Source: Cucumis sativus (lineage: Eukaryota > Streptophyta > Magnoliopsida > Cucurbitales > Cucurbitaceae). Taken from it: a DNA stretch of 64,000 nucleotides. A program made the position numbers and the translations under genes. The notes under the pieces were generated by a model. The model was not told the DNA's origin and searched no databases. It saw only the letters and a program-made list of their open reading frames with translations. Where the stretch lies: contig NC_026659.2 in assembly GCF_000004075.3 (NCBI RefSeq), positions 4,278,001 through 4,342,000 of the forward strand, written 5' to 3'. Positions 49,833-62,367 of this stretch are shown one piece after another (positions within the stretch are counted from its first letter, which is position 1; every line of letters starts with the position of its first letter).

Positions 49833-52800
49833 ATGGAGGTCGATTCCATTCCCAACGGCTCCGCCACTGAAACCGCCATGCCCAATGCCACCGCCGCCGC
49901 CGCCGCCGCACCAATCACTCCTGCACCCTCCAACTTTACCGGATTGGCGGAGTCTCTAAAGTTGGAACATCAGTTTCTTAGGGTTCCATTTGAGCACTAC
50001 AAGAAGGCGATTCGTGCTAATCATCGCGTTGCTGAGAAAGAGGTTTCTGCTGTTATATCCAGCGTCACTGAAGCCGCCGATCGCGATAATATGTCGACGG
50101 AAGAAGCTGTACATCACTTCAATTCGCTTGTATCCAGATTGCAGGGGTTGAAGAGGAAGGTAGTTGATTCTAGGTTTTCCCCTTTCTTTTTATTTAAGTT
50201 TATTTTCCTAAACATTTTATTATGTAATTGTTTTAGCGAAGGTCAATCTAGCGACGGAAACCTGATTTTTAGGATGTTTCTTTTGCTTTATTCTTAAAAT
50301 GAATCACTGTACTGTGTCCATGATTTCGTATGTTCATACTCAGGGGCACGCTTTTCTCGATGTTGAATTTTGATGATGTTTGGAATTCGATTATTTGATG
50401 TGGTTCCGGACTAGGGTTATACGGGTAGTTTGCAAGAACTGTGTGCCAATATTGGATTTGCTCTTTAATTGCTGAACAAGCTCAAATAAAATAAAATATT
50501 GGATTGGCCATTCTTGATAAAGATTGACAAAGAAAATATTATCCTTTCTCTTATCTTTTTTTTTTAGTAAAGCAATTCTCTTGTGGTTACTAATACACTC
50601 GGGTTGTCAATTGAGCTAAGCTCGTGTTGGCTAACATTTCTCTTATCCTTGGTTTCTTTTTGTTGTTAAGTTGGAAGAGGGCAGTCGGACAGAGCAAATG
50701 CAAGCACAGAAGTGTCGTGCTAGACTGGTTCATTTAGAATCAGCTGATGCTGATAATTTGGCGGAATGGAACAGCACACGCTTGAAAAGGATCCTTGTGG
50801 ATTATATGCTTCGGATGTCATATTTTGAGACTGCAATGAAGTTATCGGAGAGCAGCAATATTCAGGTTTTTACACTTGTTCTTGAATTCTTGAATTTGAG
50901 TCCAAACTGCTGTGGGGTATCCAGTTTCTCTTTGGCTGTAAACATTTTGAGTCCCTAAAGAATTGTTGCCTGAGCATCATTTTATCTACTGATCTAACAA
51001 GGATACTTAATGTTTGAAAGAGTTTATTATAATATTTTGATCACAAGCATTTGAGGTCAGTGCTGAGTTTGCTGACTGATCACCTTCACACTTCCTTTCA
51101 AGTAGCAGCGAATCTAGTGATGATTGGTATAGGCAATAAAGTTTTTGGCTGAGGAGAAAGGGGGAACTGGGAAGGTTTTTTTATTAGTCTTGACCGATAA
51201 GGTGTTTCCTTATAAGAAAAATGGTACAACATTGATAGAAAATTTAGGACTTTATGGCAAATAGTTTATTGTTATAAGTGGCAGTTAAGTGCAAATGAAA
51301 AGAGATCTATTTTACTCAAGATGGATGTGTATTCTGTCGATGTATAGCAGTTGCAACAACGGAAAAACCCTTACTCATAATATCGTTGAATGCTTTTGCA
51401 GTATATATATTTAATAGAAAATGTGCTTTCATCAAGATAAAATGAAAGAAAGGACGCTTTAATCCTAACAAAGAGCTGCATTTCCTCCATTGTCTCTCAA
51501 ACCCCTGAAAAACGCTTCCTTTCCTCTTCCATGCCCCCCAAACAATAACAAATAGGGGATGGAAGATAGATAAGTAATGATTACTTATTCCAGTGGAACT
51601 CTTTCGCACTGACTATCCACATCGTATCCGTTGTGCAATCCAAATGCAGTTGAATGTCAGCACCTTACATTTCATTTATGAGAGAGGAAGAGAGAGAGAT
51701 TGAGAAATAAAATTTTTTAACAAGTTAAGAAAAGAAAAGATAATGTTTGCATTCTGAAATTTACAATCTGCTTTTGACTATGTCATAAATCTCAGGATCT
51801 TGTCGACATTGATGTCTTCCAAGAAGCCAAAAGGGTTATTGATGCCCTTCAGAATAAGGAGATAGCTCCTGCACTTGCCTGGTGTTCTGACAACAAGTCA
51901 AGGTTGAAGAAGTCCAAGGTATACGTGGTGCTCTTGAGAGTCTTTCATTTACATAACTAATCCATTCCAAGGTATATCAACAACGATGATGCAATTGAGT
52001 TCTTTGTGTTGTAGTTTATTTGCCACGTTACTTTTAGGCTTGGTTTACGTGCTTCACTGCAACTCCGTACTATATGAGAATTTATTTAATTATGGGAGTG
52101 TAATAGTGTGTGGTTTCTCAATGAAAGTTTGGTTATTCATTCAAACATAAAAATAAATAGTATATGGTTAATTCCTTATGAACTAACTAAACTCATATCT
52201 ATTGTGCTTTTATATTGTTGTTACTGCTATTTGGGTAGCTTTTCAAGGTTTATGGAATCAATGTTAAGATGGGTTGAGAATTTAATTAAATAAATGATTA
52301 TTCCACAACTATCATTCCTTCAACATGGCCCGGGTCTCTCTCTTTTTATTTATTTATTTATTATTATTATTTTACCTATTGAGTTGTAGTTGTTTATTTG
52401 TTTGTAGTTTTTTTTATTATTAAACAAAAAGTATTGTTTGTTAAGATTTAATTTTAAGTAAACATGTTTTTTTATTTCATCACTTGGATGAACAAAGGAT
52501 ATTTCCTTTATTGAGGGGATGGGTGCTGGTATTGGTTGATGCCCCCAAATTTCTGAAATGGGATTTGTAAAGATTATTGATTTTGAGAAAATTCTCGCTG
52601 TAGTATAATTCATTTCAAACCTGCTCCATATTAAAAAGAAATTCCACCTTCACCTTCTTGGATATTTATGTTTATACTCATCTTATTTTCTTACAATAAC
52701 AGGCAAGTTCCATGCTTGTAAAGTACCATTAGGATATCATTGTTCTATAGCCATAATTTTTTCATATAACTAATAATTTTTTAACGATTTCAAATGTAGT

Positions 52801-54508
52801 TTAGGATCACATTGGTTATCTTTCAGCTTGCATAAATTGTTGCTTTTTATTCATGACAGAGCAAATTTGAGTTTCAACTGAGGCTTCAAGAGTTCATAGA
52901 ATTGGTACGAGGTGACAAGAATATGCAAGCTATTGCATATGCACGAAAGTACCTCGCTCCGTGGGGAGCTACCCATATGAAAGAACTGCAACGAGTCATG
53001 GCAACTTTGGCTTTCAAGAGTAGTACAGAGTGTGCTGTATACAAGGTGAATTGCCTCATCCTGTTTCTTTAGTGCTTTAAACTGAAAGCTGTGCGTTTCT
53101 CCCTGATTAACCAAATATGTCTTTTTAATATATTTATTGGTTATGTTAGTTTGAACTATAGATAAGCTTTTGGGGAAATTTGTATCAAGTCACCAATAGT
53201 CGTTCTTGGAGCAGAATTTGATTAAGATTGACTAGTTATGACCTCACAATTAGTGATTTGATTTCTTTCTCTTTCATCATTTACTACCTTCTAAGCCTGA
53301 AGAAACCCTTTTGATTCCATCCTGGTTATTAAGATGGATATTATTTGGTTTAGCTCTTTCTGTTTACTATATGTCCTTCCTGTCTCAAGTCTTTGAAAGG
53401 TTTCTATCTTTATTGAGAAAGTGCTAGATCGTACAACGCATAAATCCTAGAGTTCGATCAAATCACAGACCGACTCTCCCCAACCACTCACTCCCTAGAT
53501 GGTTTTCCCTTCCCCAAACTCTAACTAACGACCTTTTTACAAAGCTTATATATTCATCTCTCCTCTCAATCCCTGTGGTCCCCCTCTATGACAATTGCTT
53601 TCCCCACTTTACCCTTACTCCTCCGTTGATATACTCAATCGAAGGCCTAACAGCCTCTCAGAATGCGAGTGTAGCTATTCCTAGTCTATAACTCTACTAT
53701 GAATTCTATGATGGTTTGTACTGACATTGTGTCTGTTCTCCATATTAGAAGGCTGTACTCCATTGAAGTTGATGAGAAACCACACGGTTTAATTTGTTTT
53801 TCTCCTTGTGTTTTATAGGTCTTATTTGAACCAAAGCAGTGGGATCATCTTGTGGATGTGTTTAGACAAGAGTTCTGCAAAATATACGGCATGACGCTGG
53901 AGCCATTGCTAAATATATATCTGCAAGCAGGCTTATCTGCTCTCAAGACACCGTATCCCTATTATTGACTTGTCTCGTATACGTGCCGCTGATTAATATT
54001 CACTGCGGTTTAACTCTTTCTATCAAGAAATACTTATAGAAAAAGTCTTTCACCTAAAAGTATTCATTTTAAACTTACTCCAAAAGGAGAATATTGCATA
54101 TGAAACTTTCCTTGACCTGCTTAGATACTGCTATGAGAATGACTGCACCAAGGAGGACCCATTATCACAGGAAAGTTTTAGGAAGCTGGCAGACCCATTG
54201 CCTTACTCGAAGCAGCATCACTCGAAGCTTGTGTGCTACATAACGAAAGAGCTCATGGACACCGAGAACCCACCTCAAGTTCTTCCGAATGGTTATGTCT
54301 ACAGTGCCAAGGTTAGTATCGTTTTATTTGTATGAATTGATCTGAAGATTTATAGCGAAGTTCATTTCAAAATGTTGAGTTTGTCTTCGACATTGACGGT
54401 TGGCAGGCTCTAGAAAGAATGGCCAAGGAAAACGGTGGTAAAATCACTTGTCCAAGAACAGGCTTGGTGTGCAACTATTCAGAGCTGGTGAAGGCATACA
54501 TATCATAG
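49833..54508 (+). CDS. LisH-CTLH-RING protein, GID/CTLH ubiquitin ligase subunit (MAEA/GID9-like)
   Basis: Seven exons (49833-50159, 50671-50865, 51796-51918, 52860-53045, 53819-53952, 54125-54311, 54407-54508) give 417 residues. After an Ala/Thr/Pro-rich leader, residues 135-172 form a LisH motif (NSTRLKRILVDYMLRM..YFETA). It is followed by a CTLH/CRA helical region (DIDVFQEAKRVIDAL, LRLQEFIELVRGDKNMQAIAYARKYLA). The C terminus is the MAEA/GID9-type RING-like domain (KLVCYITKELMDTENPP, LPNGYVYSAKALERM, ITCPRTGLVCNYSELVKAYIS). In yeast and animals this subunit pairs with a RING partner (GID2/RMND5) to ubiquitinate metabolic enzymes. The likely Arabidopsis relative is At3g55070. An in-frame ATG at 49677 exists; I chose 49833 (MEVDSIPNG) because the upstream part is low-quality sequence. 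Introns 1 and 2 hold SINE- and LINE-like debris. Confidence 0.93.
50578..50640 (-). mobile_element. Possible tRNA-derived SINE head in an intron
   Basis: On the minus strand GCTTAGCTCAATTGACAAC resembles the A-box half of a tRNA, as in tRNA-derived SINEs. No B box or tail is clear. Confidence 0.35.
51370..51595 (-). mobile_element. Probable degraded LINE 3' fragment in LisH/RING intron 2
   Basis: Read on the minus strand the segment encodes IVWGAWKRKGSVFQGFERQW, similar in layout to the LINE end WGERNxRVFRGxERDP. It is followed by FFHFILMK and a T/A-rich tail, like the fragments at 23518-25044 and 31080-31335. Heavily diverged. Confidence 0.45.
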
Positions 54509-55683
54509 AACTTGCAATATATTGGTAGGTGGAAATCACATTTCCTATCATCTTAACACTTTGGTTCTTTGCTAGTGATTTTATCAATGTGGCCCCATGA
54601 ATTTGTGGAAATTGATATTTCATTGTGGGGTGAGGGGAGGGGGCGTATATTTTTACCAAAGAAACTTCCCTGTATGTTCCAAGAAATGATGACATGTAAA
54701 TAAAAATTAAATAGCTTTGTTCTTTCTATTTGGTGGAAATTGTCGTATTTAGATACACTTGTTCTGAAAGTGAAGCTTCTTTACTTTGTAATCCACTTTT
54801 TTTAATTTATCGTTTGATATTTTTATTTCCAGTTCAATTGTGGTTTTCAAATTGTTGAAAAACATAAACCAAAGAAATGAAACAAATAAATGTTGAAAAT
54901 GTACGGATATATTTAATATTTAAATTGAGAGGGCAAAACAGCTAAAACTGATTCATGTTACAAATAAAAACAAATCATAATTTTTTGGCTTGAAAAGTTA
55001 GAAAATGAATTAGACCTTTTTCTTCAGAGGTGTAAAGTATCATCACTATCATTATCACCTGTCTCTAATATTCTTTAGCGATTAATCAACATCACAATTG
55101 TAGAAATAGAACCTTCTTATGGTACCAAAAAAACAATTACATAACGAACTCTTCATATTCGTTCGGATGAGTAAACATTCCCACCGGATTGGAATTTTAC
55201 AATTACGTTCTCTTAAAAACAAAAAGAAATTATATAGTCAAAATAATTTGACCTACGATAACAAAGAATATCGAATTTAGGAGATATTAAAATACTTAAA
55301 GGGCCAATACAAATGAATCTATAATTCATGGACTTTGATAAAACGTTTAATAAAAGAAGCCGTAGTTCTTAACATTAAAAGCAAACACTTGAATATTAAA
55401 ATTCCATAATCGAAAATCTATAATGTGATCAGAACGAATGGAAATTACCAAAAGAGAACAGAATTCATAAGTACTACTTTGATCGAGAAAATTACCGAAA
55501 TAATAAGAAACAGATTATTATATATAATTTATCATAATTAAGCTGGAATTATAAATAGGAAAAAAATACGGTGCTGATGAACATTTGAGGGATTCAATCA
55601 CAATACACTATTTAAGTCTCTCTTATAAAATTCCAACGCAAACGCATGTGTTTAAGCACAAGCAAAATAAGGAACTGTCTCTA
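54509..55683. other. Spacer between convergent LisH/RING and SR-protein genes
   Basis: Contains the two 3' UTRs and AT-rich sequence. No further gene or repeat is recognised. Confidence 0.6.
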
Positions 55684-57894
55684 TTAGCCAGATTCACTGC
55701 CACCCCTTGGAGAACCGTTGTTATCTTCGTCGTTTACAGGACTCCTTTCTTCTCTAGGCAACGGGCTGGGGCTGCGACTGTATCCATTCTCTTCCCTTCG
55801 ATAATTTCTACTTCCTCCACCGTTGAAGTCCTCACCTTCATCCATTGGACTCCTGCTCCTTCCTCTTGGGCTTCTGCTTCTACCTCTAGGACTGCGGCTG
55901 TCACGATTTCCAGGGGACAGACTACGTCTTGCATCTTCTTCTGGACTCCTTTCATCAGGAGTTGGGCTACGTTTCATAGCTTTTGGAGGAGGTGACAAAC
56001 TGTGCCTCTTTGGGCTTGATCTGCCTCTCGGGCTCCTTGATCTTTTATCTGATCGTTCAAGGCTTCTATCTCTTTTTACAGGAGATCTAGATCGACTGTG
56101 GACACGATACACAAATGCTCAATCAGGAAGTAATAAAGCCTCAAGTAAAATACTTAATTGTTACTCAAGAAGGCTGTGAAGGAAGACGAAAACTTCAATA
56201 CCAGACTAGAGGAAGATGGTTCTATTGAAACAAACCTGTAGCTTCGACCTCTGCTGTAACTACGACTGCGGCTTCTACCACGGCGAGGGCTTGGCGAACG
56301 TGAGTAACTTCCACGCCTGTGCCATGCAATTTTTTCATTCAGAATGATCAACAGGAAAAAATTAAAAGGGAAGTGAAAGAACAATAAAAAAGATAACATA
56401 CTTCAATTTCTTGGGACTGTTCTGGCAATTCTTCTCTATGTGACCCCGTTCGCCGCATCGATAACATTTATTTTTCCAATCTCCAGCCTTGCAATCTCTA
56501 GCCCAGTGGCCATCGATCCCACAATTGAAACAACGGCCAGTTCCTGGAGGACCTCGACCAAGATACTCACGGGATCCACCAGGACCACGAGGTACCTAAA
56601 TCAAATTTGGAGTTTTTCATTACATTCAAAAGAAATAAAAATAGTTCACAAAATTAAAATACAAGATATAAACAAAGCTTCAACTTACCTGCACAAGCCA
56701 GGAAAACTACACATAGCCTTTATAAAAATGACAAGATGAGACTATAAAAAGAGTACAATTACAAAAGAACGTGAAGGATATTATCATCCAAGTTCCATAT
56801 ACCAAAATAATAATTAAAAATTACATAACAGTTATTAATTCTCCATAGATGATAAACATAGTTAACCACTTAAAAGGATAAAAACGAAGACTAGTCTGGA
56901 AAAAGCAGAGGTAACTTGTCTGAAAGAAATTAAAAAGTTCATGAAAGGTTTGTCAGGAAAGATAATGGAACATACCCCTTTAGCTATTTCCACAATGATT
57001 CGACTTCCATGGACATCCCGCCCATTTAAACTATATCTTGCATCGTCAGCATCACGGGGATCACTAAACTCCTGATATCAGATGTTTAAGCAAATAGACC
57101 AAGAAAAAGATCACGCTTGCAAAAATTAATATGCGCCATTAAGTATAGAGAAAGGATCCTAGCATATATCATTTTATATTCCAGGAATAGCTTAAATAAG
57201 AATGAAAGAAGTGTAGGGAGAGAAATACATACAACAAATGCATAGTCTCGCTTCATATCCACATCGCGTACTCTGCGCAAATTGGTTCCAGAAACAGGTA
57301 AGGCCATCATTTGATACAAGTACCAAAGGGTTGACACCTCGCCCCTCATAGATGAACTAAACACCATTCTGAGATTCTTGGCATTTCCATAAAAACAGGC
57401 AATAACATAATAGAAAGACTCGCCAAATCCACCAAGGGAACCCTCTCACCATAGACCTCCAGGTTTGGCATAAGCCAAGAAACCTTCAACAAGATCACTC
57501 AAGTTAAACCACACAGACCCATCATCAATTCCACACTTTCATGGATATATCAAAATACACATTCACAGTCGTGCACCCAAAAAAGGGCTTGGCAAATTCC
57601 TCATGAGGTCTCGAGAGAAGTATCAATTAAAAATTTACTCTGACAAGGATGTTAGCAATAGCAAAACCGGCCAATAGAAGGAAAGAAAAAGACACAACTA
57701 AACACACAAACTTTCCGTATTCATCAAATTATATTTAGCACACAAATTCGATCAATATCGGATTACACCCAGAAAAAATTGGCATACCTTCCATAACGAC
57801 TGAACAGGTCATCCAGATCACGGGACCTCGTACGTGAAGACAGGCGCCCAACGTAGAGCCGTGTACCACCGTAACGATCGTCGTAGCGAGGCAT
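55684..57894 (-). CDS. RS2Z: SR splicing factor with RRM, two zinc knuckles and RS tail (RS2Z type)
   Basis: Six exons (57788-57894, 57233-57272, 56976-57071, 56402-56595, 56236-56316, 55684-56095) encode 309 residues. Domains in order: RRM (residues 11-80) with RNP2 RLYVGRL and RNP1 RDYAFVEF; a Gly/Pro-rich hinge; two CCHC knuckles CX2CX4HX4C at C103-C106-H111-C116 and C125-C128-H133-C138; then an RS domain full of RSRSP repeats and an acidic/Ser-Pro tail. This architecture defines the plant-specific RS2Z subfamily (RS2Z32/RS2Z33), nuclear proteins that choose splice sites and regulate their own splicing. A 5' UTR intron is likely (57900-58185), its acceptor eight bases before the ATG. The roughly 500-bp first coding intron, inside the RRM, is where RS2Z genes are known for alternative splicing; such events cannot be seen here. 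Confidence 0.96.
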
Positions 57895-58398
57895 TTTATC
57901 TAAAATAAACAACCACAGCACCACAATCAACGACATAATTTAAAAACCAATTACTTGTGCCAGTATTCAAATCAGAAATACGTTGAAACAAGTGAAAATA
58001 TACACAATTCAACAATTTGACAAATCGAAGAGAAAAATCCAATAAATTTATTTAATAAGAAAAATATAGAACATACAAAACGGCGATTGAGCAAAAACAA
58101 TCAACAGAAAAATGCTGTGGAAATATGGAGTCGGAGGATTCGAGGAGAGAAAACCTAGAAAAATCGTAGGGGAGGCGAGGCGAACCTGGAAACAATAAGG
58201 ATACGAAACCCTAAATTTCACGTCTTTCGCAAAAATGATTTCCGTAAGCTGCTCCATACCATTTTATATTCATTATCTTTTTCTATAACGGCTGTAGGCC
58301 CAAATCGGCTTAAACTATTTGAACAGGCCTCAATAGTTGGGCCGGGCCGAGCTACAATGGCCCCGTAGTAATTGTCAGAATATAGCAAAATTTTAAAA

Positions 58399-58480
58399 AA
58401 ATTACAAATATAACGAAACTATCACTAGACTTGTATCGAAAAATTACAAATATAACAAAACTATCACTAGACTTGTATCG
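58399..58480. repeat. 40-bp tandem duplication
   Basis: Units at 58399-58438 and 58441-58480 begin AAATTACAAATATAAC and end ACTAGACTTGTATCG, with a single mismatch. They lie at the edge of a dispersed repeat. Confidence 0.85.
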
Positions 58481-58650
58481 CTTCGCTAATACATTTTGTA
58501 TGTCAATATTTACAACATGGTCTATCATTGATAGACTTATATCAGTGATATAATTTGACAAATTTTGCTATATTTGCAAATTTTTTAAAATGTTGCTATA
58601 TATTTAATTATTTTGAATCTAATTGTTAAATTTGCAACTATCCCTTTAAT
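58480..58650. repeat. Short dispersed repeat, probable MITE-derived
   Basis: Contains words such as CTATCATTGATAGACTTATA, TTGCTATATTTGCAAATT and AAAATGTTGCTATAT. Related stretches occur at 15050-15130, 59915-60000 and 60370-60530. I associate this repeat with cucurbit genomes from memory. Confidence 0.5.
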
Positions 58651-59264
58651 AAATTTCACGAATGTTCGAGTCGTATAGTACGTGATAGCTCAAATTACTT
58701 TAAATTTATAACAAATATCTAAAAAAAAAATGGTAGAAAATGATTTTCATATACTCTTTCCAACTTGGGTTACAGATTTTAAATATAACTTTTAGAGAGT
58801 TAGAATAATACATTCAACGGCCGACAAATACAAAACTTATCGGACATAATTTAGGTAAAAAGTTCAAAGTTAGTATTGTATATATTTAAAATTTGTGAAA
58901 CATTAGGTATATTTTATATATTCAATTAAATAGGCAATCAACATTTTAAATGTGAAACATTATAGGGTTTATTGAGATTTTGATAGTGAGTAAGAAAACT
59001 TTCGACGATCGGTAAAGACATACTTTTTTAGACAAAATGTGGGTAGAATTTTGGAGGTTACTAGTGTATATTATGTATATTTTAGATATTTGATTAAATA
59101 GCCAAACAAATTAACGTGTTGTTTTAAATGTGATACATTTTACGATTTATTGAGATTCATAGTTAAAAAAATTAGTGCATTTTGATAATTTTAAGGCTTA
59201 ACGAAAATGTATTATAAGTATATTTAACTTCCATTGTCATTTAAATGATTTACTGTATGTCACT

Positions 59265-59840
59265 ATATAGTATTATTGTATATAATATTGAGTATATATA
59301 TACTAAATCACATAATATAACTATTATAGATTACATATATATTAAAATACATTTATAAAGAAAATATATGTAGTTTACTATTATTTTAGTAGTATTTACT
59401 AATTTAAACACAAATTCTATCGAAACTATGTATAAAGTATTAAATATATGTAGTCTACTGTTGTTTTAGTAGTATTTACTAATTTAAACACAAATTCTAT
59501 CGAAACTGTGTATAAAGTATTGTTGTATATAATATGGGGTAGATTGCATATATATTAAAATATATTTATTTATGAAAACTATGTATGTATGATTATGTTT
59601 TTAGTAATATTTACTATGTAAACATATAATTTAACACAAATTCAGTAGGAATTATGTATAAAGTACTATTGTACGTAATATGAAGTATATATACTAAATT
59701 ACATAACTATTATATGTTACGGATTATTAAAATACATTTATAAATGATAACTATGTATGTTTGATTATATGTTTTATTATTGTTCTAGTAATATTTATTA
59801 TATAAGCATATAATTTAAATACAAATTATGTTAGATGAAA
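59265..59840. repeat. Degenerate tandem array, unit about 150-190 bp, with an internal 80-bp duplication
   Basis: Words TATAAAGTA, TTGTAxxTAATATG, TATTAAAATACATTTAT, CTATGTATG, TAGTAxTATTTACTA and AAACACAAATTC recur in the same order three to four times. Inside it, 59364-59443 and 59444-59520 are near-identical 80-bp units sharing TTTTAGTAGTATTTACTAAT and AAATTCTATCGAAACT. Confidence 0.75.
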
Positions 59841-60130
59841 ATAGGAAAAAATCCGAACTCAATATTGTATGTAATTACATGTCATATTGTATATAGCATA
59901 CTTAACTAAAATATTTACAATATATACCAAAATTTTAGATCATAGCAACAATTGACATTAATTAACATTGATAGATCAACAAGAGCCGATACGAACTAAT
60001 ACTTATGTTTAATATGACTTTTATCCATTAAGATCACAGACAAACTACCCATATTATATTTTTTATATACCATTTTCTTCTTCTTCTTCTTTTTCTATTA
60101 CCTTTACTCCCCTCCCCATATTTGCCTTTT

Positions 60131-60358
60131 CCTAATAACTCATTTTGTCATGCTGTGTTGTAATTAGGACAGTGGTAAATAAAAAGATTCTAACAACTCA
60201 TTCTCTTATGTGGTGTTTCAATTGGGACAATGGTAAATAAGATATTTAAATAACTCATTCCCTTATGTTGTGTTTCAATTAGGACAATAGTAAATAAAAT
60301 ATCATAATAATTCATTTCATTTGTTGTGTTACAGTTAGGACAGTGGTAGATAAAATAG
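60131..60358. repeat. Minisatellite of about 57 bp, four copies
   Basis: Each unit runs AATAACTCATT, TTATGTTGTGTTxCAATTAG, GACARTGGTAAATAAAA. Copies start near 60131, 60190, 60247 and 60305. Two more degenerate copies follow at about 60531-60650 after an interruption (60361-60530) that matches the short dispersed repeat. Confidence 0.8.
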
Positions 60359-62353
60359 GGAGCATTTTTCAAAATAGCACATTAAATTAAAATATTTAAG
60401 TTATATCAAAATTTTAGATTATATCGATGACTTCTATCACTATAGTATATTAATGTCTATCACTTATAAAATTTACTATAAGTTATAAATATTTTATAAA
60501 ATTTACTACTTTTGAAAACTCATCCTCAAATATCTTAATAACTGATTTTGTTGTGTTGTTTTAAATTAGGATGGTGATAACTTATTATTATTTTAGGTTG
60601 TATCACAATTAGAACAACGGTAAATAAAATATCAAAACAACTTGTTATAAATATATATATATATAAAAAAAAAAGTCATTCATAATTAGGATGGTGATTT
60701 GTCTATAAAGTGTGAATAGTCGATTGTAGTGAATTTTGCTTATTTTTTTAAAATGTTTTTTTTTCTAAAGTAGTTTTGTTGAAAGAGACATATATTAATA
60801 ACATAGTAACATTTTGATATACTTATAAGGAAAACTGAAAAAAAAAAAAAAGTTAAAACCACTCCTCACATCTATTTTTTGATATTTCAATTTTGATAAA
60901 TATGACGAAAATCAGACGAAAATCAGACGATAATCGATTTTTAAATTTATTATTTTTACAATTTTGAAAACGTAGGTGACATGTGCTTTATTATCATTTT
61001 TTTACTATTTTTATAAACTCACTTATTTATAAGTATATTTTTGTTATCTTTGGATAGTTTTGACCACTGGAAAATCTTTCTTAAGTAATTAAAGACAATT
61101 ATGAAAACTGTAAATTTTATTAATAATAGTAAAAAATATGTTAAAATTATATTTTAGTCCTTAAATTTTGTATATACTTCTATTTTGATCCCGGACCTCT
61201 AAAGACGTCTATTTTAATTTTCAAATCTTTAAAAAATGTACTTGTTAAAATTATGTTACCTTTGGTATCTCTCACATTCCCTTATGGTCTCCACCCTTTA
61301 TTTATGTTTCTTTCAAATTGGAATTTAAAGCAAATAATAATAACACCCCCATTGAGTAGAATAAAATAACAAAATAAGAAAATTGAAAAATTGAAAAAAG
61401 AGAAGAAAAAACAAGTAAATAATAATAATAAAAAACGATTACATTAAAGGAGTTATAGTTGCGGTAGATGAGATTTGAATCTAAGATTTTGAGATTTTAA
61501 GGAGGACACAACCACACTATCTATGGTTGAATACGGTAAAAGATGCGTATTATTTAATATATATTGTAAATGTAAAAGTTTAAAATTAATATTAAAATAC
61601 AAAAAATGAAAATATGAGAGACATGTACTGGTTGACACTATAATAGATTCCTGAATGAACAACATAAAAAAGTTTAAGCAGAATCAAAATATGTATTTTT
61701 TTTTTTCAAAGTTGAAAGACTAGAAGAGAAGAATTTTAAATTTGATGATGAAAATAGATAAAGATATATAGTGAGAAAAATAGGATTTAAGGAAAAATGC
61801 AAATTGACTCACACAGCTGTTCATATAAATAAATTAGTCAAAGCATTTTACGAAATTAAAAAGACGCAAAAGACGTCGAAACTAAAAATAATCAATCCTC
61901 TTCCATTTCCCGAATCTCCCTCCCTCTCCCGATCAAGCTTCTTCAGTTCGAATTCATCATCTTTTCTGTGTTCTTCGCCACTGATTTGCATTCGGAATTC
62001 TTCGAGATTCTTGTACTTTCTTATCGTTTTGCAATTAGAAAAATTACTTTGTTTTTGTTTTTGCGCTGTTTTAATTTTCTTTTTTTCTTTTTTCTTTTTT
62101 TCGCTCTGATCTCCTCGAAATTTTGTTCCCGGATTTCTTCAATCGATTTCTGATCGACTGAACCCGGTACGAGAAAGTTACTGCGTTTAGTGCTCGATTT
62201 TTCATTGCTATACACTTCAGGAATGATTGGGGACTTCATTTTGGCATAATTTTTGCGAGTCCATTAGGGTTTTGCATATTTGCCGTAGAAACAATTGGTT
62301 ACACTGTATTACAAACCTTAATCGTTGCTTATAAGCTTTTGCTGCGCTCCGGG

Positions 62354-62365
62354 ATGCTAGTTTGA
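62354..62365 (+). promoter_or_regulatory. Three-codon uORF just upstream of the SAC3A-like start
   Basis: ATG CTA GTT TGA (62354-62365) ends two bases before the main ATG at 62368. Another short frame, ATG at 62222 to TAA at 62248, lies further upstream. Both fall in the CT-rich presumed 5' UTR. Confidence 0.5.
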
Positions 62366-62367
62366 CG

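Larger units (their letters stand above)
58190..62353. other. Intergenic region between divergent RS2Z and SAC3A-like genes
   Basis: Very AT-rich spacer packed with repeats: 40-bp duplication (58399-58480), a conserved short dispersed repeat (58480-58650), a degenerate duplication (58840-59160), an 80-bp pair inside a roughly 180-bp array (59265-59840) and a 57-bp minisatellite (60131-60358). No gene. From about 61880 the sequence turns CT-rich and is the likely 5' UTR of the SAC3A-like gene. Confidence 0.65.

Noticed and set aside
55585..56179. Plus-strand open frames of 118-136 codons
   Set aside because: Antisense to the RS domain exon of the RS2Z gene; no domain of their own.
60190..60372. 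Minus-strand frame with repeated ILFTIVxIETxHK
   Set aside because: Translation of the 57-bp minisatellite, whose unit length happens to keep frame.
60131..60650. CRISPR-like regular repeats
   Set aside because: Tandem units with no unique spacers in a plant genome; a minisatellite explains them.
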